Shown: positions 1-8,445 of the stretch, one piece after another | How the letters are laid out: every line of letters starts with the position of its first letter | How positions within the stretch are numbered: the stretch's first letter is position 1 | Source of the DNA: Myxococcus stipitatus | GTDB taxonomy: Bacteria > Myxococcota > Myxococcia > Myxococcales > Myxococcaceae | DNA length: 64,000 nt | Assembly: GCF_037414475.1 (NCBI RefSeq) | Contig: NZ_CP147913.1 | Span: 1,984,001-2,048,000, forward strand | Reading direction: 5' to 3' | Made by a program: the position numbers and the translations under genes | Notes under the pieces: model-generated | Seen by the model: the letters and a program-made list of their open reading frames with translations, nothing else | What the model was told of the DNA's origin: nothing | Database searches by the model: none

Positions 1-2
1 CG

Positions 3-584
3 ACCCTGCGCGGGGTGAACATCCAGCGCCTGTTCGGCTCGCAGCGCGCCCTCAAGACGGTGGAGGACTTCACCGAGTTCGAGCAGCGCGCGGCCTACTT
101 CGATGGCGACCCGGTCATCGCGACGAAGAAGGGCGTCAACATCCTCGAGCGCGGCAGCCAGGTGCACTTCATGGCGGAGTTCCAGGAGCTCATGGACTTC
201 CCCCCGGCGCCCAAGCTGCGCGTCGTCGACGGGAAGCTGGACCCCAAGAAGGCCACCGAGGCGGAGATGCGCGGACAGAACCTCTTCTTCGGCAAGGCGC
301 AGTGCTCCGTGTGTCACATCCCGCCGTATTACACAGACAACCTGATGCACAACCTGCAAGCCGAGCGCTTCTACAAGCCGCGGCTGGTGAACGGGATGGT
401 GATGGGCGCGGATGGCCCCATCAAGACGTTCCCCTTGCGAGGCATCAAGGAGAGCCCGCCCTACCTCCACGACGGGCGCCTCATGACCCTGGACGACACC
501 GTCGAGTTCTTCAACATCGTGCTGGAGACGAAGCTCAGCGACCAGGAGAAGAAAGACCTGGTCGCCTTCATGCGCGTGCTCTGA
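3..584 (+). CDS. di-haem cytochrome c peroxidase/MauG-like protein, C-terminal part
   Basis: This is the 3' end of a gene entering from the left; the frame is open from base 3. A covalent haem site, CSVCH, is encoded at about 303-317. It is followed by a segment with the motifs FPLRGI, SPPYLHDGR and MTLDDTVEFF, which is the usual C-terminal haem domain layout of the bacterial cytochrome c peroxidase/MauG family, where a conserved PYLHDG-type loop and a final helix (KKDLVAFMRVL here) close the domain. Proteins of this family are periplasmic and reduce peroxide or oxidise a partner substrate. Which of these applies cannot be told from the fragment. The other haem site would lie upstream of the window. 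A hairpin follows the stop codon. Confidence 0.82.
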   Translation, partial: TLRGVNIQRLFGSQRALKTVEDFTEFEQRAAYFDGDPVIATKKGVNILERGSQVHFMAEFQELMDFPPAPKLRVVDGKLDPKKATEAEMRGQNLFFGKAQCSVCHIPPYYTDNLMHNLQAERFYKPRLVNGMVMGADGPIKTFPLRGIKESPPYLHDGRLMTLDDTVEFFNIVLETKLSDQEKKDLVAFMRVL

Positions 585-597
585 AAGCCCGTCCCCA

Positions 598-621
598 GGG
601 CGTCCACGTCCCAGGACGCCC
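598..621 (+). terminator. hairpin after the cytochrome peroxidase-like gene
   Basis: GGGCGTCC at 598-605 pairs perfectly with GGACGCCC at 614-621 across an 8-nt loop, 14 bp after the stop codon. There is no T-run, so it is a candidate 3' stem or weak terminator only. Confidence 0.4.
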
Positions 622-675
622 TCGGGAGGAGTCGCCACCGACCCCTGGGCGCCCCGGGCGCAATCCCTCCATCTT

Positions 676-697
676 CGTGGAAAATGCAACTTCCACG
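676..697. promoter_or_regulatory. inverted repeat upstream of the deaminase gene
   Basis: CGTGGAA (676-682) and TTCCACG (691-697) form 7-bp arms around an 8-bp AT-rich spacer, about 95 bp before the ATG at 793. It sits where an operator or promoter would be expected. No regulator can be assigned. Confidence 0.25.
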
Positions 698-792
698 GAT
701 TCCTCTTTTCACACAGACCTCCCTCGCTAGAGTGCGCGCCCCCTTGCCGTCGAGAAAGGCCTTGCGCGGTGATTCCGCCAGGGAAACCAGAC

Positions 793-2376
793 ATGAACAG
801 ACTATTGGGATGGGCCGTCGCGGTGGCGCTCGCCACGAGCGCGTGTGGTGACGAGGACCCGCCTGTCCAGCGGCCCAGCGAAGACCTCACGCAAGAGCAC
901 ATGGAGTCGCTCCGGGGCAACCCCGCCGCGCTCGCCACGTTCCTGCGTGAGATGCCCAAGGGCGGAGACCTGCACAGCCACACCTCGGGCGCCATCACCA
1001 TGGAGAAGCTCATCCAGTGGGGCTCCGAGGATGGCGCGTGTGTCCACCCCACCACCTTCGTGGCCAGCAACCCGTGCGCGTCCGGGACTCGGCCCCTGTC
1101 CAACACGACGACGGACCGCGACTTCTACAACGCGGTGCTGGGCGCCTGGTCCATGGAGGGCTTCACGGGCCCCCTGCTCGACGCGCACCAGCACTTCTTC
1201 GATGCATTCGGCAAGTACGGCGCCATCCAGACCGATGCGCGCAATGACGACAGCTACGCGGACATCATCTCCCGCGCCGGCCAGCACAACCAGGTCTACG
1301 TGGAGCTGATGCAAGGCTTTGGCGCCTCCACCGGCGGCCGGCTCGCCGTTCCCCTGTTCCAGCCCACGGACCCGTGGGACGCGGCGACCCTGCTCGCCAA
1401 GCGCACCCAGCTCGTCGCCCTGCCGGACTTCCAGGTCGCCCTGGTCCGTCAGGCCAACAGCATCGCCGCCACGCTGCGCGGCAGCCGGCAGCTGCTCCGC
1501 TGTGGAACGCCCCAGGCGGACCCCGGCTGCGACGTGGAGGTGCGGCTGCTCGTGTCGGCCAACCGCACGGCCGAGCGCGCCAACGTCTTCGGCCAATGGG
1601 TGTATGCCTATGAGCTGGCCCAGCTGGTGCCGGAGATTGTCGGCGTCAACCTGGTCTCCCCCGAGGAGCATGAGAACTCGCTCGCGTACTACAACGACGA
1701 GATGTTCGCGCTCGGGACGCTCGACGACTTCAATGACAACACCGCGGGGCGCAAGAAGATCCACGTCTCCCTGCACGCCGGTGAGCTCATCCCGGCGGTG
1801 CTCAAGCCCCAGGACCAGAACCACCTGCGCTTCCACATCCGCAACGCCGTGAAGCTGGCGCACGCGGAGCGGATTGGCCACGGCGTGGACGTGCTGGACG
1901 AAACCGACGGCGAAGGCGTCGTGGCGCTCCTCAAGGACATGCGCGAGGCCGGTGTCCTGGTCGAAATCTGTCTGTCATCCAACAAGGTCCTGCTGGGTGT
2001 GACGGGCGTGGACCACCCGCTGTCCACGTACCTCGCGGAGAGCGTGCCCGTCACCCTCGCGACGGATGACTCCGGAATCCTCCGCGGCGACATCACCCAG
2101 GAGTACATCGCCGCCGCCACCGACCAGAAGCTCGACTACAAGCGGCTCAAGCAGCTGGCTCGCGCCAGCATGGAGCACGCCTTCGTGGAGGGCGACAGCC
2201 TCTGGGCCAAACGCGATGACTTCAGCAAGCGCGTGCCGGCCTGCGAGAAGGATTCGCCCGCCGCCGACTCCCTGTCCTCCAGCTGTGTCGGATTCCTCAC
2301 CTCCCAGAAGCGCGCCGCGCTGCAGTGGAAGCTCGAGGGCCAGTTCGCCGTTTTTGAGAAACGTTTCGCGAACTGA
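793..2376 (+). CDS. exported adenosine deaminase-family amidohydrolase
   Basis: The 527-aa protein starts with a signal sequence ending in ATSACGDED, so it is probably a lipoprotein or secreted protein. The ATG at 793 is preferred over an upstream GTG at 769 because it places the signal peptide at the N-terminus. The zinc and catalytic signatures of adenosine/AMP deaminases are all present: GGDLHSHTSGA (metal-binding H61 and H63), EICLSSN, SLHAGE (H328, catalytic E331), RIGHGVDV (H363) and ATDDSG (D425, D426). The family hydrolytically deaminates purine nucleosides. The length of about 530 aa and export make it closer to secreted ADGF/CECR1-like deaminases than to the roughly 340-aa cytosolic enzymes. 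The substrate is not proven. A hairpin follows. Confidence 0.85.
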   Translation: MNRLLGWAVAVALATSACGDEDPPVQRPSEDLTQEHMESLRGNPAALATFLREMPKGGDLHSHTSGAITMEKLIQWGSEDGACVHPTTFVASNPCASGTRPLSNTTTDRDFYNAVLGAWSMEGFTGPLLDAHQHFFDAFGKYGAIQTDARNDDSYADIISRAGQHNQVYVELMQGFGASTGGRLAVPLFQPTDPWDAATLLAKRTQLVALPDFQVALVRQANSIAATLRGSRQLLRCGTPQADPGCDVEVRLLVSANRTAERANVFGQWVYAYELAQLVPEIVGVNLVSPEEHENSLAYYNDEMFALGTLDDFNDNTAGRKKIHVSLHAGELIPAVLKPQDQNHLRFHIRNAVKLAHAERIGHGVDVLDETDGEGVVALLKDMREAGVLVEICLSSNKVLLGVTGVDHPLSTYLAESVPVTLATDDSGILRGDITQEYIAAATDQKLDYKRLKQLARASMEHAFVEGDSLWAKRDDFSKRVPACEKDSPAADSLSSSCVGFLTSQKRAALQWKLEGQFAVFEKRFAN

Positions 2377-2392
2377 GCGGAAATGGAACACG

Positions 2393-2421
2393 GCGGGAGG
2401 TTCCTCCAGTGAACCTCCCGC
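2393..2421 (+). terminator. hairpin after the deaminase gene
   Basis: GCGGGAGGTTC (2393-2403) and GAACCTCCCGC (2411-2421) form an 11-bp perfect stem with a 7-nt loop, 17 bp after the stop codon. There is no T-run downstream, so it acts as a terminator without a U-tract or as a stabilising stem. Confidence 0.5.
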
Positions 2422-2561
2422 GTCCCACCCACGACCAGAATGCCCCATCCCCGCGGGGGCTCCGCCCGAACGCCAACATGGCGCCGCCAAAGGGGTTACC
2501 AAGCCCCGTGGGACCGGGATAGGAGACTCTTTCCACCTCCGGATAGAGGCCTCCAAGAGTG

Positions 2562-3659
2562 ATGGTGACGTCTCCCCCTCGTATCGCGTTCGCCATCGAG
2601 ACGACGCTCGGCAACGCCGTCTTCCTGCAGAACCTCAAGCGCGCGATGTCGAAGCGCACCGACATCCAGCCGGTGTGGTTGCCCATCGACGAGCACGCCG
2701 ACGACATGTGGGAACACCTGCCGCTGGTGCGCTCGCGCCTGTCGTTGCGTGGAGGACTGCGCGCGCGCGCCGCGCTCCAGCGCGCCGCCGAACACCTCCC
2801 CATCCAGGCCGCCGTCGTCCACACGCAGCGGATGGCGCATCTGGTCCATGACTTCATGAGCCGGGTGCCCAGCGTCATCTCCACGGACGCCACCCCCAGC
2901 GGACTGGAGACGTACCTGCGCTACTACGGGCTGCGCTCGCAGCACGCGGGATGGGTGGGCCGGGCCAAGAACGCGCTCCACCGCCGCACCTACGCCGTGG
3001 CGAAGGGCATGTTGTCGTTCTCCGAGTTCACCAAACGTTCGCTCGTCGAGGAATACGGGGTTCCCGTATCGCGCGTCCACGTGGCCTGGCCCAGCGTCGA
3101 CACGGAATTGTGGCGTCCGAACCCGGGCCGCAAACCCGGCGACGGCCTGGTGCGCCTGCTCTTCGTGGGAGGAGACCTGGACCGGAAGGGCGGCCTGCTG
3201 CTGCTGCGCTGGGCGCGTGAGACACGCCTGCGTGGCTGGCGGCTGGACCTGGTGACCTCGCAGACCTTCGAGTCGCCCCCGGGCGTGCACGTCCACGTCG
3301 GGCTGAAGCCCAACTCGCCCGAGCTGATTGGCCTGGCCCAGGCCGCCGACTTGTTCGTACTTCCCACGATGGCGGACATGTCGTCATGGGCCATCGCCGA
3401 GGCGAAGGCGGCGGGCATCGCGGTGGTGACCACCCCCATGGGCGGCGTGGGCGAGCTGGTGCGCGACGGCGTGGACGGACGCATCGTCCCCGTGGGGGAT
3501 TACGCGGCGCTCGCGAGCGCGCTGGATGGGCTGGTGGCCCGGCCGGAGACCCTGCGTGAGATGGGCCAGGAGGCCCGCCGCATGGCCGAGGAGCGCATGG
3601 ACCTGCGCACCACGTGTGATCGGATGATCAGCTTCATCCGCGAAGTGACGGGCGTCTGA
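2562..3659 (+). CDS. GT4-family glycosyltransferase
   Basis: The 365-aa protein has the two-Rossmann GT-B layout. The N-terminal half contains acceptor-side features. The C-terminal half begins near residue 198 with LLFVGGDLDRKGG, then QAADLFVLPTMAD (260-272), and the nucleotide-sugar motif WAIAEAKAAG (276-285) followed by a G-G-V-G-E loop and NxxxG-like DGVDGRIVP. This is the retaining GT4 pattern (glycogen synthase/RfaB-like). It probably adds a sugar to a lipid or polysaccharide; donor and acceptor are unknown. A GTG at 2559 is an alternative start. The GAGG at 2546-2549 could serve either start. It is a single gene with no sugar-biosynthesis neighbours. Confidence 0.82.
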   Translation: MVTSPPRIAFAIETTLGNAVFLQNLKRAMSKRTDIQPVWLPIDEHADDMWEHLPLVRSRLSLRGGLRARAALQRAAEHLPIQAAVVHTQRMAHLVHDFMSRVPSVISTDATPSGLETYLRYYGLRSQHAGWVGRAKNALHRRTYAVAKGMLSFSEFTKRSLVEEYGVPVSRVHVAWPSVDTELWRPNPGRKPGDGLVRLLFVGGDLDRKGGLLLLRWARETRLRGWRLDLVTSQTFESPPGVHVHVGLKPNSPELIGLAQAADLFVLPTMADMSSWAIAEAKAAGIAVVTTPMGGVGELVRDGVDGRIVPVGDYAALASALDGLVARPETLREMGQEARRMAEERMDLRTTCDRMISFIREVTGV

Positions 3660-3724
3660 GGCACGCGCCGCCCTCCTTCAATCAATCAGACACACCGAGT
3701 CGCGGGTTCGAAGCACTCACGGTT

Positions 3725-3750
3725 CCAGCGGCGCGGGACACAGCCGCTGG
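3725..3750. promoter_or_regulatory. inverted repeat upstream of the RND operon
   Basis: CCAGCGGC (3725-3732) and GCCGCTGG (3743-3750) form 8-bp perfect arms around a 10-bp spacer. The repeat lies 66 bp after the glycosyltransferase stop and 121 bp before the efflux adaptor ATG. It may be the glycosyltransferase terminator or an operator for the efflux genes; no local regulator gene is present. Confidence 0.3.
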
Positions 3751-3870
3751 GGGAATTCAAGCGCGACGTTGTCGCACGCCCTGCTCGCGAGATTCTTTCA
3801 CTTTCAAGAGCGCACAAAGATTTCAAATCCTATACAGGGTCGCGCCTTTCCGTCTCATCGAGTGTCCCCC

Positions 3871-5061
3871 ATGCGTGCATCTGTCACGTCCCCTTCCGAC
3901 GAAGTCGTCTCGCCCTCGAAGCGCCCCACCGGCAGCGTGAAGCGCTGGGTCGTGGGCATCCTGCTCCTCCTGGGAGTCATCGCAGTGCTCGCGGGCATCA
4001 AGGCCGCCCAGATTGGAGCGATGATTGACGCGGGCGCGGCCTACACCCCGCCCCCTGAGTCGGTGACGTCCGTCACCGCCGCCGCCGTCGACTGGCAGGC
4101 GACGCAGCGGGCGGTGGGCACCGTGGTCGCGCTGCGCGGCGTCACCCTGGGCGCGGAGCTGCCCGGCATCGTCCGCGACATCGGCTTCGTGGATGGAGCC
4201 TCCGTGAAGAAGGGCCAGGTGCTCGTGCAGCTCGACACCGCCAGCGAGGCGGCGCAGCTGACCGGCGCCGAGGCCGACGCGGAGCTGGCCCGGCTGACCC
4301 ACGCCCGCGCGAAGACGCTCCGCGACCAGGGCGCCAACACGCCGCAGGAGCTGGAGGCGGCCGCGGCCCGCGCCGTCCAGACGCAGGCCCAGGTGGCCAA
4401 CCTGCGCACCCTCATCGCCAAGAAGTCCATTCGCGCCCCGTTCGATGGCCGGGTCGGCATCCGGCAGGTGGAGCTGGGCCAGGTCATCTCTCCGGGAAAC
4501 CCCGTGGCCTCCCTCCACACCGTGGACCCCGTCCTGGTGGAGTTCCAGGTGCCGCAGCAGCTGCTGGCGGACGTGAAGTCCGGCCAGAAGGTTCGCATGC
4601 GCGTGGACGTGTTCCCCCAGGACCTCTGGGAGGGGACGCTCACCACCATCAACCCCGAGGTGGAGCGTTCGTCCCGAAACGTGCGCATGCGTGCGACCGT
4701 TCCCAACACGGACGGACGGCTGCTGCCGGGCATGTTCGCCAACATCGACGTGGTCGCCGACGACAGCCGCCAGGTGGTGGCGGTGCCGGCGACGGCGGTG
4801 CTCTTCGCGCCGTACGGCGACTCCGTCTACGTGCTCGAGGAGGGCAAGGACGCGGCGGGCAAGGCCAACCTCGTCGCCAACCAGCGCTTCGTGCGCCTGG
4901 GTGAGCGCCGGGGTGACTACGTGGAGGTCGCCTCCGGCCTGAAGGCGGGCGACACCGTGGTCAGCAGCGGCGTGTTCAAGCTGCGCAACGGCATGGCCGT
5001 GGTGGTGAACAACGCGCTGGCGCCGTCGACCGAGCTCGCCCCCCAGCCGGTGAACCCGTAG
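3871..5061 (+). CDS. RND efflux periplasmic adaptor (membrane fusion protein)
   Basis: The 396-aa protein has one N-terminal membrane anchor (about residues 25-46), then a biotinyl-lipoyl-like half motif (GAELPGIVRDIGFVDG and VKKGQVLVQLD), an alpha-helical hairpin, the second lipoyl half (IRAPFDGRVGIRQVELGQ), and beta-barrel and membrane-proximal domains. This is the MexA/AcrA/MdtA family order. It links an inner-membrane RND pump to an outer-membrane channel. The ATG at 3871 is chosen because it lies just before a typical short cytosolic tail; an upstream alternative start at 3769 would add an atypical N-terminus. The pump gene follows 19 bp downstream. No outer-membrane channel gene is nearby, so the channel must be shared. 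Confidence 0.88.
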   Translation: MRASVTSPSDEVVSPSKRPTGSVKRWVVGILLLLGVIAVLAGIKAAQIGAMIDAGAAYTPPPESVTSVTAAAVDWQATQRAVGTVVALRGVTLGAELPGIVRDIGFVDGASVKKGQVLVQLDTASEAAQLTGAEADAELARLTHARAKTLRDQGANTPQELEAAAARAVQTQAQVANLRTLIAKKSIRAPFDGRVGIRQVELGQVISPGNPVASLHTVDPVLVEFQVPQQLLADVKSGQKVRMRVDVFPQDLWEGTLTTINPEVERSSRNVRMRATVPNTDGRLLPGMFANIDVVADDSRQVVAVPATAVLFAPYGDSVYVLEEGKDAAGKANLVANQRFVRLGERRGDYVEVASGLKAGDTVVSSGVFKLRNGMAVVVNNALAPSTELAPQPVNP

Positions 5062-5080
5062 TGGACCGGGAAGAGACCGC

Positions 5081-8000
5081 ATGAACTTCACCGCCCTCTT
5101 CATCAAGCGCCCCGTGGTGGCGCTGGTGGTCAACCTCCTGCTCATCATCGCGGGACTCCAGGCCATCCGGACGCTCAACGTGCGGCAGTATCCGCAGAGC
5201 GAGAACGCCGACATCACCGTCACGACGGTCTACGTCGGCGCCAACGCGGACCTGGTCCGCGGCTTCATCACCACGCCGCTCGAGCGGGCCATCGCCTCGG
5301 CGGATGGCATCGACTACGTGGAATCCCAGAGCACGCAGGGCATGTCGTTCATCCGTGCCCGGCTCAAGCTCAACTACGACTCCAACCGGGCCTTGAGCGA
5401 AATCAGCGCCAAGGTCGACCAGGTGCGCGGAGACCTGCCTCCCGAATCCCAGGTCCCGGTGCTCAGCATCGAGTCCGCGGAGAGCCAGGCCGCCGTGGCC
5501 TACCTCAGCTTCTCCTCGGAGTTCCTCAAGCAGCACGAAATCACCGACTACCTCACGCGCGTGGTGCAGCCCCGGCTGTCGTCCGTGTCGGGCGTGCAGC
5601 GCGCGGACATCCTGGGCGCGCGCACGTTCGCCATGCGGGTGTGGATGAAGCCGGACCGGATGGCCGCGCTCAACATCAGCCCGGCGCAGGTGCGCCAGGC
5701 GCTGGCGGCCAACAACCACCTGGCGGCGGTGGGCCAGACGAAGGGCGCGCTGGTCCAGGTGAACCTCACCACGGACACGGACCTGCACTCGGTGGAGGAG
5801 TTCCGCAACCTCATCGTGCGGCGCGAGGGTGACGCGGTGGTCCGGCTGGCGGACATCGCGGACGTGGTGCTGGGCGCCGAGGACTACGACAGCGACGTGG
5901 CCTTCGCCGGGCAGACGGCGGTGTTCATCGGCGTGTGGGTGCTCCCGCACTCCAACGCGTTGGACGTGCTCAAGGACGTGCGCGCGGAGATGGATTCGCT
6001 CCAGCGCGAGCTGCCCAAGCAGTTGGAGGCGAAGATTGCCTTCGACGGCACCTCGTACATCAGCAGCGCCATCGACGAGGTGGTGAAGACGCTCGTCGAG
6101 ACGCTGGTCATCGTCGTGGTCATCATCTTCCTGTTCCTGGGCTCGGTCCGCTCGATTCTGATTCCCATCGTGGCCATCCCCGTGTCGCTGATTGGCACGG
6201 TGTTCCTGATGCAGGTCTTCGGCTTCACGGTGAACCTGCTCACCCTGCTCGCGGTGGTGCTGTCCGTGGGCCTGGTGGTGGATGACGCCATCGTCGTGGT
6301 GGAGAACGTGGAGCACCACCTGCGCGAGGGCCTGAGCCCCGTGGAGGCGGCGCTGCGCAGCGCGCGGGAGTTGGTGGGGCCCATCATCGCGATGACCATC
6401 ACCCTGGCCGCGGTCTACGCCCCCATCGCCTTCCAGGGTGGCCTCACCGGCTCGCTGTTCCGCGAGTTCGCGCTCACGCTGGCGGGCGCGGTGACGCTCT
6501 CCGGAGTGGTGGCGCTGACGCTCTCACCCATGATGTCCGCGGCGCTGCTGCGCGCGGGCCACGACAACCAGGGCCTGGCGGGCTCCATCAACCGCACGTT
6601 CGACCGGGTCCGGGCCGCGTACTCGCGCTCGCTGGAGAGCGCGCTGAACTCGCGCCGGGTGGTCTACATGTCGTGGGCGGTGCTGAGCGCGCTGGCCCTG
6701 CTCATGTTCACCCAGTCGCCGCAGGAGCTGGCGCCCAACGAGGACCAGGGTGTCATCTTCGGCTTCGTCAACACCCCGTCCAACTCCACCATCGAGCAGC
6801 TCACCCCGGCCGTCCGCGAAATCAACAAGACGCTGATGGAGATGCCGGAGTCCGAGTACACGTTCCAGATCACCAACCCCGGCAGCGGGTTCTGGGGTCT
6901 GGGCCTCAAGTCGTGGGCGGAGCGCACGCGCCCGCTGGGGGAGACGCTGGCGGAGGCGCAGGCCCGGGTGAGCGCGATTCCGGGCGTGCAGACGTTCGCC
7001 ATCATCCCCCCCGCGCTGCCGGGTGGCGGCAGCTTCCCGGTGGAGTTCGTCATCGCCTCCACGGCGAGCACGGAGGAGCTGCTGGGCTTCGCCGAGCAGT
7101 TGCAGGGGAAGGCGGCGGCGAGCGGTATCTTCGCCTTCCCGCCCATCATCGACGTGAAGATGGACCAGCCCCAGTCGCGCATCGAGCTGGACCGCGAGAA
7201 GGTGGCCCAGCTCGGGTTGGACCTGGGCACGGTGGGCCAGGACTTGAGCGCGGCGGTGGGCGGCAACTTCGTCAACCGGTTCAACATCTCCGGCCGCAGC
7301 TACAAGGTCATCCCCCAGGTGTTGCGTGTGTCGCGGCTCAACCCCGACCAGCTCAAGGACATCCACGTCACCGGGCCGGACGGGCAGTTGGTGGCGCTGT
7401 CCTCCATCGCGACCATCAAGGACACGGTGGCGCCGCGCTCGCTCAACCGCTTCCAGCAGCTCAACGCCGTGAAGCTCAGCGGCGTGGCCATCCGGCCGCT
7501 GGACGAGGCGCTCATGTACCTGGAGACGGAGGCCTCGCGCATCCTGCCCCAGGGCTACCGGCTGGACTACACGGGTGAGTCGCGGCAGCTGCGCGTGGAG
7601 GGCAACAAATTCCTGCCCGCCTTCGGCCTCGCGGTGGTGCTCATCTTCCTGGTGCTCGCGGCCCAGTTCAACAGCTTCAGGGACCCGTTCATCATCCTCG
7701 CGGGCTCGGTGCCGCTGGCGCTCTTCGGCGCGCTCTTGACGACGTTCCTGAAGATGCCGAACCCGACGATGCCGTACTTCACGGACAGCTTCACCACGAC
7801 GCTCAACATCTACTCCCAGGTGGGTCTGGTGACGTTGGTGGGTCTCATCGCGAAGAACGGAATCCTCATCGTCGACTTCGCCAACCGGCTCCAGGAGGAG
7901 GGCAAGTCGAAGCTCGAGGCCATCAAGGAGGCGTCCGCGGGCCGTCTGCGTCCCATCCTCATGACGACGATGGCGACGGTGGCGGGCCACTTCCCGCTCG

Positions 8001-8215
8001 TCCTCGTCGAAGGTCCGGGCGCGGCGGCGCGCAACAGCATCGGCCTGGTGCTGGTGACGGGCATGGCCATCGGCACGTTCTTCACCCTCTACTTCGTGCC
8101 GGCCATCTACCTGCTCATCGCGAAGACGCGCGAGGTCCCCGCGAGCGCGCAGGTTCCTGGTCACGCGGCGCCCGCTCCGCTCATCCCGGAGGCGGCCGCG
8201 CAGCAAGGGTCCTGA
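5081..8215 (+). CDS. RND-family multidrug efflux transporter (HAE1)
   Basis: The 1044-aa protein has the full length of an AcrB/MexF-type proton antiporter. It has the N-terminal FIKRPV segment before TM1, large periplasmic porter loops, the TM4 proton-relay aspartates in GLVVDDAIVVVEN, and the second-half signature LVGLIAKNGILIVDFANR carrying the TM10 lysine. It exports hydrophobic compounds from the periplasm or inner leaflet with the adaptor encoded just upstream. The substrate cannot be read from sequence. The gene is the last of the two-gene operon, which ends in a double-hairpin terminator. Confidence 0.9.
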   Translation: MNFTALFIKRPVVALVVNLLLIIAGLQAIRTLNVRQYPQSENADITVTTVYVGANADLVRGFITTPLERAIASADGIDYVESQSTQGMSFIRARLKLNYDSNRALSEISAKVDQVRGDLPPESQVPVLSIESAESQAAVAYLSFSSEFLKQHEITDYLTRVVQPRLSSVSGVQRADILGARTFAMRVWMKPDRMAALNISPAQVRQALAANNHLAAVGQTKGALVQVNLTTDTDLHSVEEFRNLIVRREGDAVVRLADIADVVLGAEDYDSDVAFAGQTAVFIGVWVLPHSNALDVLKDVRAEMDSLQRELPKQLEAKIAFDGTSYISSAIDEVVKTLVETLVIVVVIIFLFLGSVRSILIPIVAIPVSLIGTVFLMQVFGFTVNLLTLLAVVLSVGLVVDDAIVVVENVEHHLREGLSPVEAALRSARELVGPIIAMTITLAAVYAPIAFQGGLTGSLFREFALTLAGAVTLSGVVALTLSPMMSAALLRAGHDNQGLAGSINRTFDRVRAAYSRSLESALNSRRVVYMSWAVLSALALLMFTQSPQELAPNEDQGVIFGFVNTPSNSTIEQLTPAVREINKTLMEMPESEYTFQITNPGSGFWGLGLKSWAERTRPLGETLAEAQARVSAIPGVQTFAIIPPALPGGGSFPVEFVIASTASTEELLGFAEQLQGKAAASGIFAFPPIIDVKMDQPQSRIELDREKVAQLGLDLGTVGQDLSAAVGGNFVNRFNISGRSYKVIPQVLRVSRLNPDQLKDIHVTGPDGQLVALSSIATIKDTVAPRSLNRFQQLNAVKLSGVAIRPLDEALMYLETEASRILPQGYRLDYTGESRQLRVEGNKFLPAFGLAVVLIFLVLAAQFNSFRDPFIILAGSVPLALFGALLTTFLKMPNPTMPYFTDSFTTTLNIYSQVGLVTLVGLIAKNGILIVDFANRLQEEGKSKLEAIKEASAGRLRPILMTTMATVAGHFPLVLVEGPGAAARNSIGLVLVTGMAIGTFFTLYFVPAIYLLIAKTREVPASAQVPGHAAPAPLIPEAAAQQGS

Positions 8216-8227
8216 CGGGTCCGGGAC

Positions 8228-8329
8228 GGCCGCGGGCTCGACCTCCACGTCGAGCCGCGGCCGCGCCCCTTGGCGCCACGAGCCGACGGAGGCGTTCTTC
8301 CGTCCCTGGCTCGTGGCGCTTTTGTTTTG
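8228..8329 (+). terminator. double-hairpin intrinsic terminator of the RND operon
   Basis: A first stem pairs 8228-8242 with 8249-8262, with one bulged G. A second, perfect 12-bp stem pairs GCGCCACGAGCC (8273-8284) with GGCTCGTGGCGC (8308-8319), with an inner GACGGA/TCCGTC pairing. It is followed at once by TTTTGTTTTG (8320-8329). This is the clearest factor-independent terminator in the window. Confidence 0.85.
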
Positions 8330-8445
8330 TCCGGAGTGGCTCGCGCGTGTGAGGCCCTGGACATTCCGACGCGAGATGTGAGGCACCGGGCGGCCCACCT
8401 GGCCGCACCTTGGGTGTGTCCGCGCCGTGTGCTTTTCTCCGCGAC

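Noticed and set aside
802..1881. Long open frame antisense to the deaminase gene
   Set aside because: Composition follows the complement of a GC-biased coding strand, with no motif or signal sequence.
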